A DNA stretch of 57,020 nt from a virus. The notes beneath the pieces were generated by a model. That model saw nothing but the letters and a program-made list of their open reading frames with translations. It was not told where the DNA came from and did no database searches. The stretch is taken from positions 1-57,020 of IMG/VR virus record IMGVR_UViG_3300032018_000006; one strand, written 5' to 3'. Position numbers and translations under genes: made by a program. Positions 40,522 through 48,336 of this stretch are shown here, piece after piece. Position 1 is the stretch's first letter. Each line of letters starts with the position of its first letter.

Positions 40522-40680
40522 ATGGAAACAGCAAATAAAATATTCTCAAGGTTCTTTTTGGCTCTGGCCATTGCCGAAACTATTGGCTTCCTGGATGGCC
40601 GTAACTGGTGCTTTTTCGCTGCTCTTCTACTCTACGGACTTTCAGCAATGTTTCGTATCGATTCAACTAGCAAAGCATAA
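40522..40680 (+). CDS. Small membrane protein (52 residues)
   Basis: An ATG 4 bp after the previous stop opens METANKIFSRFFLALAIAET and a second hydrophobic stretch (CFFAALLLYGLSAMF). Two short helices would span or lie on the inner membrane. Function unknown. Confidence 0.5.
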   Translation: METANKIFSRFFLALAIAETIGFLDGRNWCFFAALLLYGLSAMFRIDSTSKA

Positions 40681-40804
40681 TACCAACCACATTTTAACGA
40701 AAGGAGGAACGCCATGAGACGAATTTAATCTTCTGACAAGGTGGTTATTTGCAAATCCAACCACTCACTAAATGCAACGTCCCGGGGAAATTCCGGGCAA
40801 AATC

Positions 40805-40888
40805 GGGGATGTAGTGTATTTGGCGCACTAGGGCAATGGTCTTTCGGATGACAGCCCCTCAGAATAGGTTCGATTCCTACCATCTCCA
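40805..40888 (+). ncRNA. tRNA-like RNA with an extended anticodon arm
   Basis: The acceptor stem GGGGATG/CATCTCC plus A, U8-A9, a D arm GTGT-ATTTGGC-GCAC with GG, and a TTCGATT T loop (TAGG/CCTA) are clearly tRNA-like. In place of a 5-bp stem and 7-base loop, the anticodon arm reads GGGC, then 19 bases, then GCCC; those 19 bases extend the stem (TG-TC/GACA with bulged bases) and leave an 8-base loop TTTCGGAT. No normal anticodon can be assigned. It lies in a 220-bp non-coding gap. It could be a degenerate tRNA or a tRNA mimic. Confidence 0.55.
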
Positions 40889-40903
40889 CAAAAATCTATT
40901 TAA

Positions 40904-41116
40904 ATGAATAAAAATCTGATCATGACAATTGTCGCACTCTATTTTATTTTCACATCGTGCACTCCGATTAAATACAGCATTCGTCAGCACAAATGCAAGC
41001 TTATACAGCAGGAAGCGCAATCTCATGGCAGACTTCGCCTGGACAAATCACAGAGAATAATTTTTTATTGGTCGATGCGTCCAACAGGATCATGGCCTTT
41101 CGAATTTTTACAATAA
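40904..41116 (+). CDS. Small lipoprotein
   Basis: A 70-residue protein with a lipoprotein signal (MNKNLIMTIVALYFIFTSC), then a basic mature part with further Cys and Lys residues (CKLIQQEAQSHGRLRLDKSQ). The lipobox FTSC is clear. It starts 15 bp after the tRNA-like RNA. It may act at the cell envelope during lysogeny or infection (for example exclusion), which is inference. Confidence 0.6.
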   Translation: MNKNLIMTIVALYFIFTSCTPIKYSIRQHKCKLIQQEAQSHGRLRLDKSQRIIFYWSMRPTGSWPFEFLQ

Positions 41117-41137
41117 ACCATCAAAATCTATAAATCA

Positions 41138-41332
41138 ATGAATGTAAAACAAAACGGTCATGGATTTGAACTTCAAAACCTGACAGCGCAAGAACTTGAA
41201 ATTATCCAAATCGGCCTGATCCGGGCAAAGCACGAAGACTTTATGAACACTGAAATTTTCAATAATCAACGGGAATTGTGTGACAGCATGTATGGCCAGA
41301 TTGACGAACAACTAATCATTTCGAAGTCATGA
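41138..41332 (+). CDS. Small early protein (64 residues)
   Basis: MNVKQNGHGFELQNLTAQEL begins a helical acidic protein with no recognised domain. Its stop overlaps the next start by 4 bp (ATGA), so it is part of a coupled four-gene run. Confidence 0.5.
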   Translation: MNVKQNGHGFELQNLTAQELEIIQIGLIRAKHEDFMNTEIFNNQRELCDSMYGQIDEQLIISKS

Positions 41333-41556
41333 TTGATGCTCACTTGAATATCGTAATCGATGAAGACGGAAAGGCAAAAGTCAACTATTCCGGCGACATG
41401 GCTAAAATGGCACGGGCAATCATTCGCCTGGCTACAAAAGAAGAAGAGTTTGCCGTTGCTCTGAATACTGGAGTTATTGCTCTAAGGGATCACTTGGAAG
41501 CAATCAGGCTTCGTGATGAAATGATAGGTATAATCAATAATACAGTTAAAAAATGA
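41329..41556 (+). CDS. Small early protein (75 residues)
   Basis: A helical acidic protein (MIDAHLNIVIDEDGKAKVNY) coupled by 4-bp overlaps to both neighbours. No domain recognised; a role as accessory early protein is all that can be said. Confidence 0.5.
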   Translation: MIDAHLNIVIDEDGKAKVNYSGDMAKMARAIIRLATKEEEFAVALNTGVIALRDHLEAIRLRDEMIGIINNTVKK

Positions 41557-41957
41557 ATTTGATCATTACACCACCGCAGGAGATTGTTGACGAACTGAAA
41601 TTAATCGATGATTTTCTGAACGTCACCATGAGCGAAGATGCCGAAGAAGCGGTTGCCCGTGGAAATGACCTGGCTGCATACATAGCCCGGACCGGAAAGC
41701 TTCTGGCTGATGCAAAGTACCACCTGAACGAAAAAAAGAAATCAGAAGTGTTTCAGGTACTCGAAAAAACGGCAAAACAAGCCGGAGCAACAGCAACGGC
41801 CATCAATGCGATAGTCAACAGCCTTTGCAAAGAGGAACAATATTTAGTTGATTGGTCTGATCGATGTAACCGTGCAGCAACGCACCAATTAGATTGGGTT
41901 CGCTCAATTATTTCAAAAGCGAAAACTGAGATGCAATATATAAATTTTCATAAATGA
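41553..41957 (+). CDS. Helical early protein (134 residues)
   Basis: A mostly helical protein (MNLIITPPQEIVDELKLIDD, then AARGNDLAAY-like and AKYHLNEKKKSEVFQVLEKT segments). Its pattern resembles small phage proteins that accompany recombination genes, but I cannot name a family. Overlaps the HNH gene by 4 bp. Confidence 0.5.
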   Translation: MNLIITPPQEIVDELKLIDDFLNVTMSEDAEEAVARGNDLAAYIARTGKLLADAKYHLNEKKKSEVFQVLEKTAKQAGATATAINAIVNSLCKEEQYLVDWSDRCNRAATHQLDWVRSIISKAKTEMQYINFHK

Positions 41958-42496
41958 TGAATTCAAATACTGAAATCTGGAGAGATGTTGAAGGCTACGA
42001 AGGCTTTTATCAAGCAAGTAATTTTGGCAGAATACGCAGTTTGACCAGCCAAAACAGATACAAAAGGTATAGTAGAATTAAAATATTAAACCCTGCTTTG
42101 TCAAAGGACGGTTATCTTAGAGTAGTATTATGTGTTGACCGAAAAATGAAATCATTAAATGTACATAGACTTGTTTTATCTGCATTTAGTATGAGTAATG
42201 ACAATCTTCAGGTTAATCATATCGATGGTAATAAATCAAATAATAGTCTATCAAATTTAGAATGGTGTACGCAGTCTGAAAATATGCTTCACGCCTATAA
42301 ATTAGGTTTAGAAAAACCTTGCGACAACGGTTTAAAGAAAAATGTTTCTTTAGTTAAAGATGGAACATCTGTTGGTAATTACAAATCAATTAGAGAAATG
42401 TGCCGCGTACATCTTTTGGACAGAAGAGCTGTACAGAGAGTTATTGATGGCACTTACTTAAGTCATAAAGGATTTACTTTTAAAATAAATCCATGA
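41954..42496 (+). CDS. NUMOD4/HNH homing endonuclease
   Basis: A 180-residue protein (start MMNSNTEIWRDVEGYEGFYQ). NUMOD4 is followed by the HNH core NVHRLVLSAF, VNHIDGNKSNNSLSNLEWCT and ENMLHAYKLGLE, then a NUMOD1-like helix (YKSIREMCRVHLLDRRAVQR) and a C-terminal GFTFKINP. It has the standard intact catalytic residues, unlike the variant at 28113. Likely a mobile homing gene inserted between early genes; AT-rich. Confidence 0.85.
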   Translation: MMNSNTEIWRDVEGYEGFYQASNFGRIRSLTSQNRYKRYSRIKILNPALSKDGYLRVVLCVDRKMKSLNVHRLVLSAFSMSNDNLQVNHIDGNKSNNSLSNLEWCTQSENMLHAYKLGLEKPCDNGLKKNVSLVKDGTSVGNYKSIREMCRVHLLDRRAVQRVIDGTYLSHKGFTFKINP

Positions 42497-42846
42497 CTCA
42501 TATTGACATTAAGCCATTGTCTGTAAACGAGGCTTGGAAAGGTAAACGATTTAAAACCGATAGTTACAAAGTGTATGAAAATTCTGTTTTGTGGTTGTTA
42601 CCAAAAATTACAATTCCAGAACCTCCGTTTGTAATTCATTTCAAATTTGGATTTAGTTCAACTCTTTCAGATTGGGATAATCCAGTAAAGCCATTTCAGG
42701 ACATTTTAAGCAAGAAATATAAGTTCAACGATAAGTTAATCCGTAGGGCAATTGTTGAAACAGAAATAGTTGAAAAAGGCAAAGAATACATTGAATTTGA
42801 AATAAGCAAGTATGCGATTGAAACCGTTAAAGAATACCTGAAATGA
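42493..42846 (+). CDS. rusA: RusA-family Holliday junction resolvase
   Basis: A 117-residue protein. It shows LSVNEAWKGKRFKTDSYKVY near the start, the catalytic acidic segment SDWDNPVKPFQDIL (residues ~56-69), and FNDKLIRRAIVETE, all in RusA order. It cuts four-way junctions during phage recombination or packaging. It overlaps the HNH gene by 4 bp. Confidence 0.82.
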   Translation: MTHIDIKPLSVNEAWKGKRFKTDSYKVYENSVLWLLPKITIPEPPFVIHFKFGFSSTLSDWDNPVKPFQDILSKKYKFNDKLIRRAIVETEIVEKGKEYIEFEISKYAIETVKEYLK

Positions 42847-42855
42847 ATATCGAAC

Positions 42856-43044
42856 TTGGTCGCGGATGCTGCAATAGACAGCGAAAGATTTGAGAACCTA
42901 AAACTATTTATTGATGTGTTTTCCGAAATGCACATGAAAATAGATGACATTGCTTACAGATGGAAAGATACTCATTTTGAGTCAGTCAAACCGTTTGTAA
43001 AAGCCTGTAATGATCAACTCGACGAAATGGGTATCAAAGAGTGA
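42856..43044 (+). CDS. Small protein from a TTG start
   Basis: A 62-residue acidic helical protein (VADAAIDSERFENLKLFIDV after the start) whose only plausible start is TTG at 42856. Its stop lies 12 bp before the first TATAACG cassette-like element. Unknown. Confidence 0.4.
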   Translation: MVADAAIDSERFENLKLFIDVFSEMHMKIDDIAYRWKDTHFESVKPFVKACNDQLDEMGIKE

Positions 43045-43055
43045 TTTATTATTGC

Positions 43056-43095
43056 CTATAACGGTTTTGCATACCAGCAGGGCAGGATTACGAGC
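43056..43095 (+). repeat. Cassette-boundary repeat, copy 1 (CTATAACGGTT ... ATTACGAGC)
   Basis: CTATAACGGTT lies 12 bp after a stop codon and ATTACGAGC follows at 43087. The two words recur in the same order at 44256-44315. They resemble the variable-length recombination sites that trail integron cassettes. Confidence 0.55.
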
Positions 43096-43121
43096 TACTC
43101 ACTATCAATTTACACTAAATT

Positions 43122-43775
43122 ATGAACGAGAAACAAAATATCGAACACGCACCGCTACCTGACTTGACTGGTATGCAGTGTTATAACCAGCCTTTCGTCA
43201 GTCTTTTCAACGAAGATTGTCTTAAACTGATTGATTCGTGGCCTGTCGCTGATTGTGTTATTACCGATCCACCGTACCCGAACAATGCCGGACATTTTAT
43301 TGATGGAATAAAAGATGCTGTCTATTTTATGCAAAACTATAAATGCAAACACTGGTTTATTTTTTGGGATGAAATGACAAAACCGCCAATTGATTTACCA
43401 TTGGTTGCTATTCATATTTGGCATAGAAGTAATACAAATAGACCTGATAATTATGAGCCGATTTATGAATTTAACGAAAACGGAATAAAGAGAGCGAGTA
43501 GGGTAATACCTGCACCAGTTATTTATCCAGGACTTACTGGCTGTATTGAAGCAACTGGACACCCTACACAAAAGCCAGTTAAATTGATACGCAAATTAAT
43601 AACATACAACAAAATTACTGGCTTAGTTGCTGACCCCTTTTTTGGAAGCGGAACGGTAGCAGAAGCCTGTTTGAAAGAAAAAATCAACTTTATCGGAAGC
43701 GAAAAAGATTCAAAACATTATCAAGATGCAGTAAATCGCCTTGAACGTATGAGAATGTCGCCAACGCTGTTTTAA
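43122..43775 (+). CDS. DNA methyltransferase (N4-cytosine/N6-adenine type)
   Basis: A 217-residue methyltransferase with motif IV DPPYPNNAG near residue 50 and a late FxGxG motif I (ADPFFGSGTVAEACL, ~residue 174), the beta-type circular order. HPTQKPVKLIRKL between them is typical. It may protect phage DNA from host restriction. It lies between cassette-like repeats. AT-rich. Confidence 0.85.
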   Translation: MNEKQNIEHAPLPDLTGMQCYNQPFVSLFNEDCLKLIDSWPVADCVITDPPYPNNAGHFIDGIKDAVYFMQNYKCKHWFIFWDEMTKPPIDLPLVAIHIWHRSNTNRPDNYEPIYEFNENGIKRASRVIPAPVIYPGLTGCIEATGHPTQKPVKLIRKLITYNKITGLVADPFFGSGTVAEACLKEKINFIGSEKDSKHYQDAVNRLERMRMSPTLF

Positions 43776-43779
43776 GGTT

Positions 43780-43913
43780 GGTTATAACGCATGAATGCTT
43801 GACGCAGGGACGGTTTAACAGCGATGTCCATTCCGGTCAGAGCAGCCCAAACAGGTACGGAAAGCCACCGCAAATCAGAGCTACCGGACTTGCCGCAAGC
43901 ATAAGTTATTACC
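43780..43913 (+). repeat. Large palindromic attC-like element
   Basis: About 134 bp whose ends form an imperfect inverted repeat: GGTTATAACGC...ATGCTTG on the left, CAAGCAT...GTTATTACC on the right, plus CCGGT/ACCGG inside. It begins 5 bases after the methyltransferase stop. Size and symmetry resemble attC recombination sites of integron cassettes such as VCR elements. There is no integron integrase in the window. Confidence 0.6.
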
Positions 43914-43952
43914 AGGGCTTTATTAACGAATCAAATAACTAATAACGATTAA

Positions 43953-44249
43953 ATGACACGAAACGAAATTGAACAAAAAAGAAAAGAGAACTTCGATAAA
44001 ATCGAAACTCTAAAACGTGAAAATATAGAACTTGCAAAGCAAGCAATTCTATTATCTGACGAAAAACAGCAATTTACTGAAGTCGTTGAAACTCATCCAC
44101 GAGAAAAATGGCAACGAAAAGACAATTATCTGGACGGAAAATTAGTCGGCAGAATCCACTGGAAAGAAGAATTTAAAGACGAATCAGATGGCTCATCTAT
44201 TATTATCAATCGTCAACGAGTTGTCAGAGTCGATGGCGAGTGGATTTAG
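43953..44249 (+). CDS. Unknown small cassette protein
   Basis: A 98-residue protein (MTRNEIEQKRKENFDKIETL) with an N-terminal coiled coil and a C-terminal beta-rich part (VGRIHWKEEFKDESDGSSII). No family is recognised. It is enclosed by two TTATAACG repeats, like the methyltransferases beside it. Confidence 0.55.
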   Translation: MTRNEIEQKRKENFDKIETLKRENIELAKQAILLSDEKQQFTEVVETHPREKWQRKDNYLDGKLVGRIHWKEEFKDESDGSSIIINRQRVVRVDGEWI

Positions 44250-44255
44250 CCTTGG

Positions 44256-44315
44256 TTATAACGGTTCTCGGCTTGGCGAAGGTGGGGAAATAAACCCAAC
44301 AAACTAATTACGAGC
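44256..44315 (+). repeat. Cassette-boundary repeat, copy 3 (TTATAACGGTT ... ATTACGAGC)
   Basis: TTATAACGGTT begins exactly 7 bases after a stop codon, and ATTACGAGC (44307-44315) ends just before the next ATG. It shares both words with 43056-43095. Confidence 0.55.
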
Positions 44316-44951
44316 ATGAACGATCAATTACAACTTTTCCCTGTCAACGAAGCGACACAACCCGGCTTTTTGGTAGCCGAAGTTATAAGCTGTTTTTGTC
44401 CAAAAAGCACACAAATGAAAAGATATAAAATTGTTTACGCCGATCCTCCGTGGAATTACAATGGTCAAATTTATGAGCGTGGTGGAACTGAAAACCACTA
44501 CGAAACAATGACAACAAACGACATTGCAAATATGAGGATTGATGATATTACTGATTGGGATTGTGTCTGTTTTATGTGGGCAACATTCCCAAAATTAAAA
44601 GATGCTTTGCATGTAATGAAATGCTGGGGATTTGATTATAAAACAGTTGCTTTTACTTGGGTTAAAATGAACAAGAAAGCAGACACACCATTTTTCGGAA
44701 TGGGAAAATGGACGAGAAGTAACGCTGAAATTTGTTTATTGGGCGTTAAAAATGAAATTTCCAGACAAAAAGCGAATGTGTCTCAGGTTATTATGAGTCC
44801 AATTTTGGAACACAGTAAAAAACCAGATGAAACCAGAGATTTAATAATTCAACTTATGGGCGATTTGCCACGTGTTGAATTATTTGCTCGTCAGTCAACA
44901 ATTGGATGGGATGTCTGGGGAAATGAAGTACAATGCGATGTCGCCATTTAA
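44316..44951 (+). CDS. MT-A70-type DNA adenine methyltransferase with N-terminal clamp-binding motif
   Basis: A 211-residue protein. The MT-A70 core includes YADPPWNYNG (residues ~40-49), HYETMTTNDIA, WATFPKLKDALHVMKCWGFD and SRQKANVSQVIMSP; DPPW is the catalytic motif. The N-terminus, MNDQLQLFPVN, holds QLQLF, the same clamp-binding peptide as ends the HNH protein at 28113. It would methylate adenines, possibly coupled to replication through the phage clamp. Confidence 0.88.
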   Translation: MNDQLQLFPVNEATQPGFLVAEVISCFCPKSTQMKRYKIVYADPPWNYNGQIYERGGTENHYETMTTNDIANMRIDDITDWDCVCFMWATFPKLKDALHVMKCWGFDYKTVAFTWVKMNKKADTPFFGMGKWTRSNAEICLLGVKNEISRQKANVSQVIMSPILEHSKKPDETRDLIIQLMGDLPRVELFARQSTIGWDVWGNEVQCDVAI

Positions 44952-44957
44952 AATAGC

Positions 44958-44965
44958 TTATAACG
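44958..44965 (+). repeat. Cassette-boundary repeat, copy 4 (TTATAACG)
   Basis: Eight bases 7 bp past the MT-A70 stop, the same spacing as at 43782 and 44256. The following sequence (GCGGATACACGCAGTTGCGG) is less symmetrical and may be a decayed copy. Confidence 0.45.
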
Positions 44966-45091
44966 TAAAGCGGATACACGCAGTTGCGGAGTGAACCGAT
45001 GAACACGATTGAAAAGTAAATGTAACAATTAAAAGTTTTTTTTAGGGAGGGTTTTTGTTTTCTTAATTTGTTAAATTTTAATTACTTTGTT

Positions 45092-46012
45092 ATGACGAAT
45101 ATAATCAAAATGGCTAACTTAAATTCTGATTTTTGCATAACGATTGATTTTGATAAAAAATCTGAAAACCCCTCAAGAGTTTTTCAGACAATGACTGAAT
45201 TAATCCATGCTTTTCAAAAATTCGATTCTAATTTAATTAAGGGAATTGATACACAATTAGAACCAGTAATTTTACTGGAAGATGTAGAAATTGGCTCGTT
45301 AAAAACTTGGTTGTCGTCAATAATAAGAGGCATACCGGACGAAGCAATAAAAGATGGAGATTGGAAAAAAATTATAGGTCATTATTTATTAAGGTCAAAA
45401 TACATTGTACTTAACAGAATTGAAAATAGGGTCGATATTACTGATGCAAAAGTCATAGAGGATATTCAATATGAACTTGTCGAAGAGGCTAGGAAAACTG
45501 ACATAAAAATGATGCCTTATTATGAACCATTACCGATACCAAAATTAATTCGAAGTATTGAGGAAATAAATAATGCTTTGTCATATTTAAACACTAACGA
45601 TAAGGCATATTTTGAGACTAAAGATAATGATAAAGCGACCTTTAATCTTTCCTTAGATTTTAGTCCTGAAAAAATTGAAGACTTATTAACTAAAGAAAGA
45701 ATTTCTAATGAATCAACGCTTATTATGAAAATTAAAAAGCCTGATTATTTAGGTAGCTCGATGTGGGAATTTAGACATAATAATAAAACAATACCTGCTA
45801 AAATTTTACATGAAAGCTGGTTAATACAATTTCAACAAAGAAAGATTGATATTCGACCAGGTGATTCAATAAAAGCAAAGATAAATACAATCGTAAAATA
45901 CGGTCACGATAATAATGTCATTGGAACTTCTTATGAAATATTAGAAATAATAAATGTCTTGCCATTAAATACTCCATCACAGAGTCTATTGTTTGACGGG
46001 GATAATGACTAA
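45092..46012 (+). CDS. Unknown protein paired with the methyltransferase-nuclease gene
   Basis: The likely start is 45092 (MTNIIKMANLNSDFCITIDF) or 45110; 307 residues. It is AT-rich and mixed alpha/beta, with a helix-rich middle (DIQYELVEEARKTDIKMMPY) and a beta-rich C-terminus. The end, PSQSLLFDGDND, contains a partial clamp motif QSLLF. It lies 30 bp before the methyltransferase-nuclease gene, so it may be part of the same modification or restriction system. No fold is named. Confidence 0.6.
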   Translation: MTNIIKMANLNSDFCITIDFDKKSENPSRVFQTMTELIHAFQKFDSNLIKGIDTQLEPVILLEDVEIGSLKTWLSSIIRGIPDEAIKDGDWKKIIGHYLLRSKYIVLNRIENRVDITDAKVIEDIQYELVEEARKTDIKMMPYYEPLPIPKLIRSIEEINNALSYLNTNDKAYFETKDNDKATFNLSLDFSPEKIEDLLTKERISNESTLIMKIKKPDYLGSSMWEFRHNNKTIPAKILHESWLIQFQQRKIDIRPGDSIKAKINTIVKYGHDNNVIGTSYEILEIINVLPLNTPSQSLLFDGDND

Positions 46013-46042
46013 AAAGCAAATTCAATAAACAATATACCTCAG

Positions 46043-47488
46043 ATGAATCAATTATATTTTGGCGACAATCTTTTTATTTTAAAGAATCTATATTCTCAAC
46101 ATCCAAATGGATTTATTGATTTAATATACATTGATCCACCATTTAACTCAAAAAGAAATTATAACGTACTTTTTGAAAGTATTGATTTGTCAGATTCAAC
46201 CGCTCAAAAAGAGGCATTTGCAGATACGTGGAGCAATATATCATATATTGATACACTAAATGAACTTGCTAATTTAAACCTTCATTTATACAGTTTTTTA
46301 ACAAATCTCGAAAATATAGGTATCTCAAAAAGTGCCATATCCTACCTGACAACAATGTCAATTAGAATATGGTATATGCACAAGTTATTAAAAGAAACGG
46401 GGTCTTTTTATTTGCATTGTGATCCTACAATGAGCCATTATCTTAAAATTGTCTGTGACATAATATTCAATGAAAAGAATTTTAAAAATGAAGTTATTTG
46501 GCATTACAGAAGATGGACTGGCGATGCAAAGTCGTTTATGAAGATGCACGATGTTATACTGTTCTATGCCAAAAATAAGAATGACATAAAGTTCAATGTG
46601 CTTTATACTGATTACACTGAAAAGTCATTAAAAAGAAAACAAAATTATCATACAAGAATAAAAGGGGATGATGTGTACGTCACATCAATTGATGAAAAAG
46701 GTGTAAAGGAAAATGATGTTTGGCAAATACAGTTATTAAATTCACAGTCTCACGAACGACAAGGTTATCCGACACAAAAGCCCGAATCATTATTGGAACG
46801 AATAATTTTAGCATCGTCCAATAGCGATGACCTAATAGCCGACTTTTTTTGTGGCTGTGGCACGTCAATAGCGGTGGCAGAAAAGTTAAAAAGAAAATGG
46901 ATAGGTGTCGATATATCACATTTAGCAGTTAGATTAATAGCCAATAGAATTGGAAAAGAAAATATAAATAAAACTTTTGAAATTCATGGATTACCAAAAG
47001 ATTTAGATTCCGCAAAAGAACTCGCTAATAATGTCAAAGGCGGACGTTTGGAGTTCGAAGAATGGGTTGTTGAGTTTCTTCTACATGGCATCCTTAATGA
47101 AAAAAGAAACGAGATGGGTTTTGATGGTTATAGAACTTTTGATGCAAATGGAAAAAGATGTTTTGCTATGATAGAAGTAAAGAGCGGAAATGTGACTATG
47201 GCGCAATTTAATCATTTTCTAAAGACAGTAAATGACAAAAAAGGCGATTTGGGTATATTCGTTAGCTTTGAAGATCAAATCACCAAGAACATGAGAATAG
47301 CAGCAAAAAGAGAGGGGAATTTTGCAATTAACGACAATGTTTTTTCAGATAAAATACAAATATCTACAATTGAAGATTTGTTAGATAATAGAGTTCCCAA
47401 AATTCCTGAATCCACAAAAGAAACATTTAAGAAAGCAATCAAAAAAATCAATGAAGATGCAACACAGCCGACCTTAGATATGTTTTGA
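46043..47488 (+). CDS. Site-specific DNA methyltransferase fused to a restriction-endonuclease-like domain
   Basis: A 481-residue protein. The methyltransferase part has motif IV YIDPPFNSKRNY (~residue 30) and HCDPTMSHYLKI, ending with motif I FFCGCGTSIAVAEKL (~residue 270), the beta order. From ~residue 335 a second domain shows EFEEWVVEFLL, GFDGYRTFDANGKRCFAMIE and VKSGN, compatible with a PDDEXK/Mrr-like nuclease core (D...ExK). Its C-terminus QPTLDMF resembles a clamp-binding peptide. It could be a single-chain modification-restriction enzyme, or the nuclease-like part may aid recognition. Confidence 0.8.
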   Translation: MNQLYFGDNLFILKNLYSQHPNGFIDLIYIDPPFNSKRNYNVLFESIDLSDSTAQKEAFADTWSNISYIDTLNELANLNLHLYSFLTNLENIGISKSAISYLTTMSIRIWYMHKLLKETGSFYLHCDPTMSHYLKIVCDIIFNEKNFKNEVIWHYRRWTGDAKSFMKMHDVILFYAKNKNDIKFNVLYTDYTEKSLKRKQNYHTRIKGDDVYVTSIDEKGVKENDVWQIQLLNSQSHERQGYPTQKPESLLERIILASSNSDDLIADFFCGCGTSIAVAEKLKRKWIGVDISHLAVRLIANRIGKENINKTFEIHGLPKDLDSAKELANNVKGGRLEFEEWVVEFLLHGILNEKRNEMGFDGYRTFDANGKRCFAMIEVKSGNVTMAQFNHFLKTVNDKKGDLGIFVSFEDQITKNMRIAAKREGNFAINDNVFSDKIQISTIEDLLDNRVPKIPESTKETFKKAIKKINEDATQPTLDMF

Positions 47489-47611
47489 TTGTTTTTAATT
47501 CTTAACAATTTTGAAAAAATTGAAAGGTGCGTGGGCAAAAAAACTTTTAATTGTGGTGAGTACCGAAACAATATCAATGAAACATTGCTGCCGCAATTGC
47601 GGGTATACGTT

Positions 47612-47684
47612 GTTATGCGCTTTTTGCCGTGTTTTTTGATTTGTCGCCCCGTAGGGGCTTAAAACACGGCGTATTGCGCATAAC
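47612..47684. repeat. Long nested palindrome, attC-like
   Basis: Three nested perfect stems: GTTATGCGC/GCGCATAAC (outer), GCCGTGTTTT/AAAACACGGC (middle) and GCCCC/GGGGC (inner, 3-base loop). The 73-bp element would fold as single-stranded DNA into one long hairpin, like the attC sites recognised by integron integrases. It lies 124 bp past the methyltransferase-nuclease gene, at the end of the cassette block. Confidence 0.7.
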
Positions 47685-47833
47685 TTGTAAATATACGCAG
47701 TTCACAAAATTGAACCATGAATAATCAGAGAAATAAAAGGCGTGAAGTTTGTGATCGACAATGATTAGCCATGCAAAAGCACAACTTTTGCCTGAAATTA
47801 TGCACAAAAATTGCCTCAAATTATATATCAACA

Positions 47834-47862
47834 AAAAGCCCGGACATATCATCCGGGCTTTT
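47834..47862. terminator. Bidirectional terminator between convergent operons
   Basis: AAAAGCCCGGA/TCCGGGCTTTT, an 11-bp perfect stem with a 7-base loop, has T4 on each strand. It lies between the last plus-strand early gene and the last minus-strand late gene, so it should end both units. Confidence 0.85.
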
Positions 47863-47890
47863 CACTTAACCTAACTAACCTAAACCAAAC

Positions 47891-48280
47891 CTAAACCTGC
47901 GTAAGTCCATCACGTGCAAATCGGTGAACTTGCGCCATATCTTTTTGCATCAATCGTTTATTAACACTTCGGACCTCACTTGCATATAAGCACGTTCGAT
48001 AATTCAAGCAGTAGAATGAATTAAAATCAGGCCGTTTCAGTACAACATCTGCAGTGCAAACAATCGGTACACTTGAAACGAGGTCATAAGCTCCGATTTG
48101 CTGAACTACCAAAGGCAATGCAACGAAATCAAAGGTTACCATTTCATAGGCTGGCATAATCTGACCCACATCAGAAACAAGTGTTACCTGGTGAGTATTT
48201 GCAGCCTGAGCCTGATTCCCGGGTGGCATGGTTAGCAACATCCCGAACGAAAAACAAATGAGCAAAATAAATGCTTTCAT
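47891..48280 (-). CDS. Secreted/periplasmic small protein, last late gene
   Basis: A 129-residue protein with a Sec signal (MKAFILLICFSFGMLLTM, cleavage near AQA-AN). The mature part is about 100 residues with three cysteines and basic C-terminus (MAQVHRFARDGLTQV). It is the last gene of the late unit before the terminator, next to lysis genes. Unknown; possibly an envelope or lysis accessory. Confidence 0.55.
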   Translation of the reverse strand: MKAFILLICFSFGMLLTMPPGNQAQAANTHQVTLVSDVGQIMPAYEMVTFDFVALPLVVQQIGAYDLVSSVPIVCTADVVLKRPDFNSFYCLNYRTCLYASEVRSVNKRLMQKDMAQVHRFARDGLTQV

Positions 48281-48314
48281 AAATGATGAATTTTTGGTTA
48301 ATACTATGAGACTT

Positions 48315-48324
48315 TAAAATATAA
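48315..48324 (-). promoter_or_regulatory. TTATATTTTA element before the last late genes
   Basis: Exact copy of the late motif, 34 bp upstream of the start at 48280. Confidence 0.5.
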
Positions 48325-48336
48325 GTTCGTTTTAAT

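Larger units (their letters stand above)
47489..47890. other. Non-coding gap between convergent early and late units
   Basis: About 400 bp without a convincing gene. It holds the nested palindrome at 47612-47684 and the bidirectional terminator at 47834-47862. Open frames here (for example the minus-strand stretch at 47613-47852) run through these elements and have no protein-like character. Confidence 0.6.

Noticed and set aside
47613-47852. Minus-strand frame between the convergent operons
   Set aside because: It spans the nested palindrome and most of the terminator; no protein-like features.
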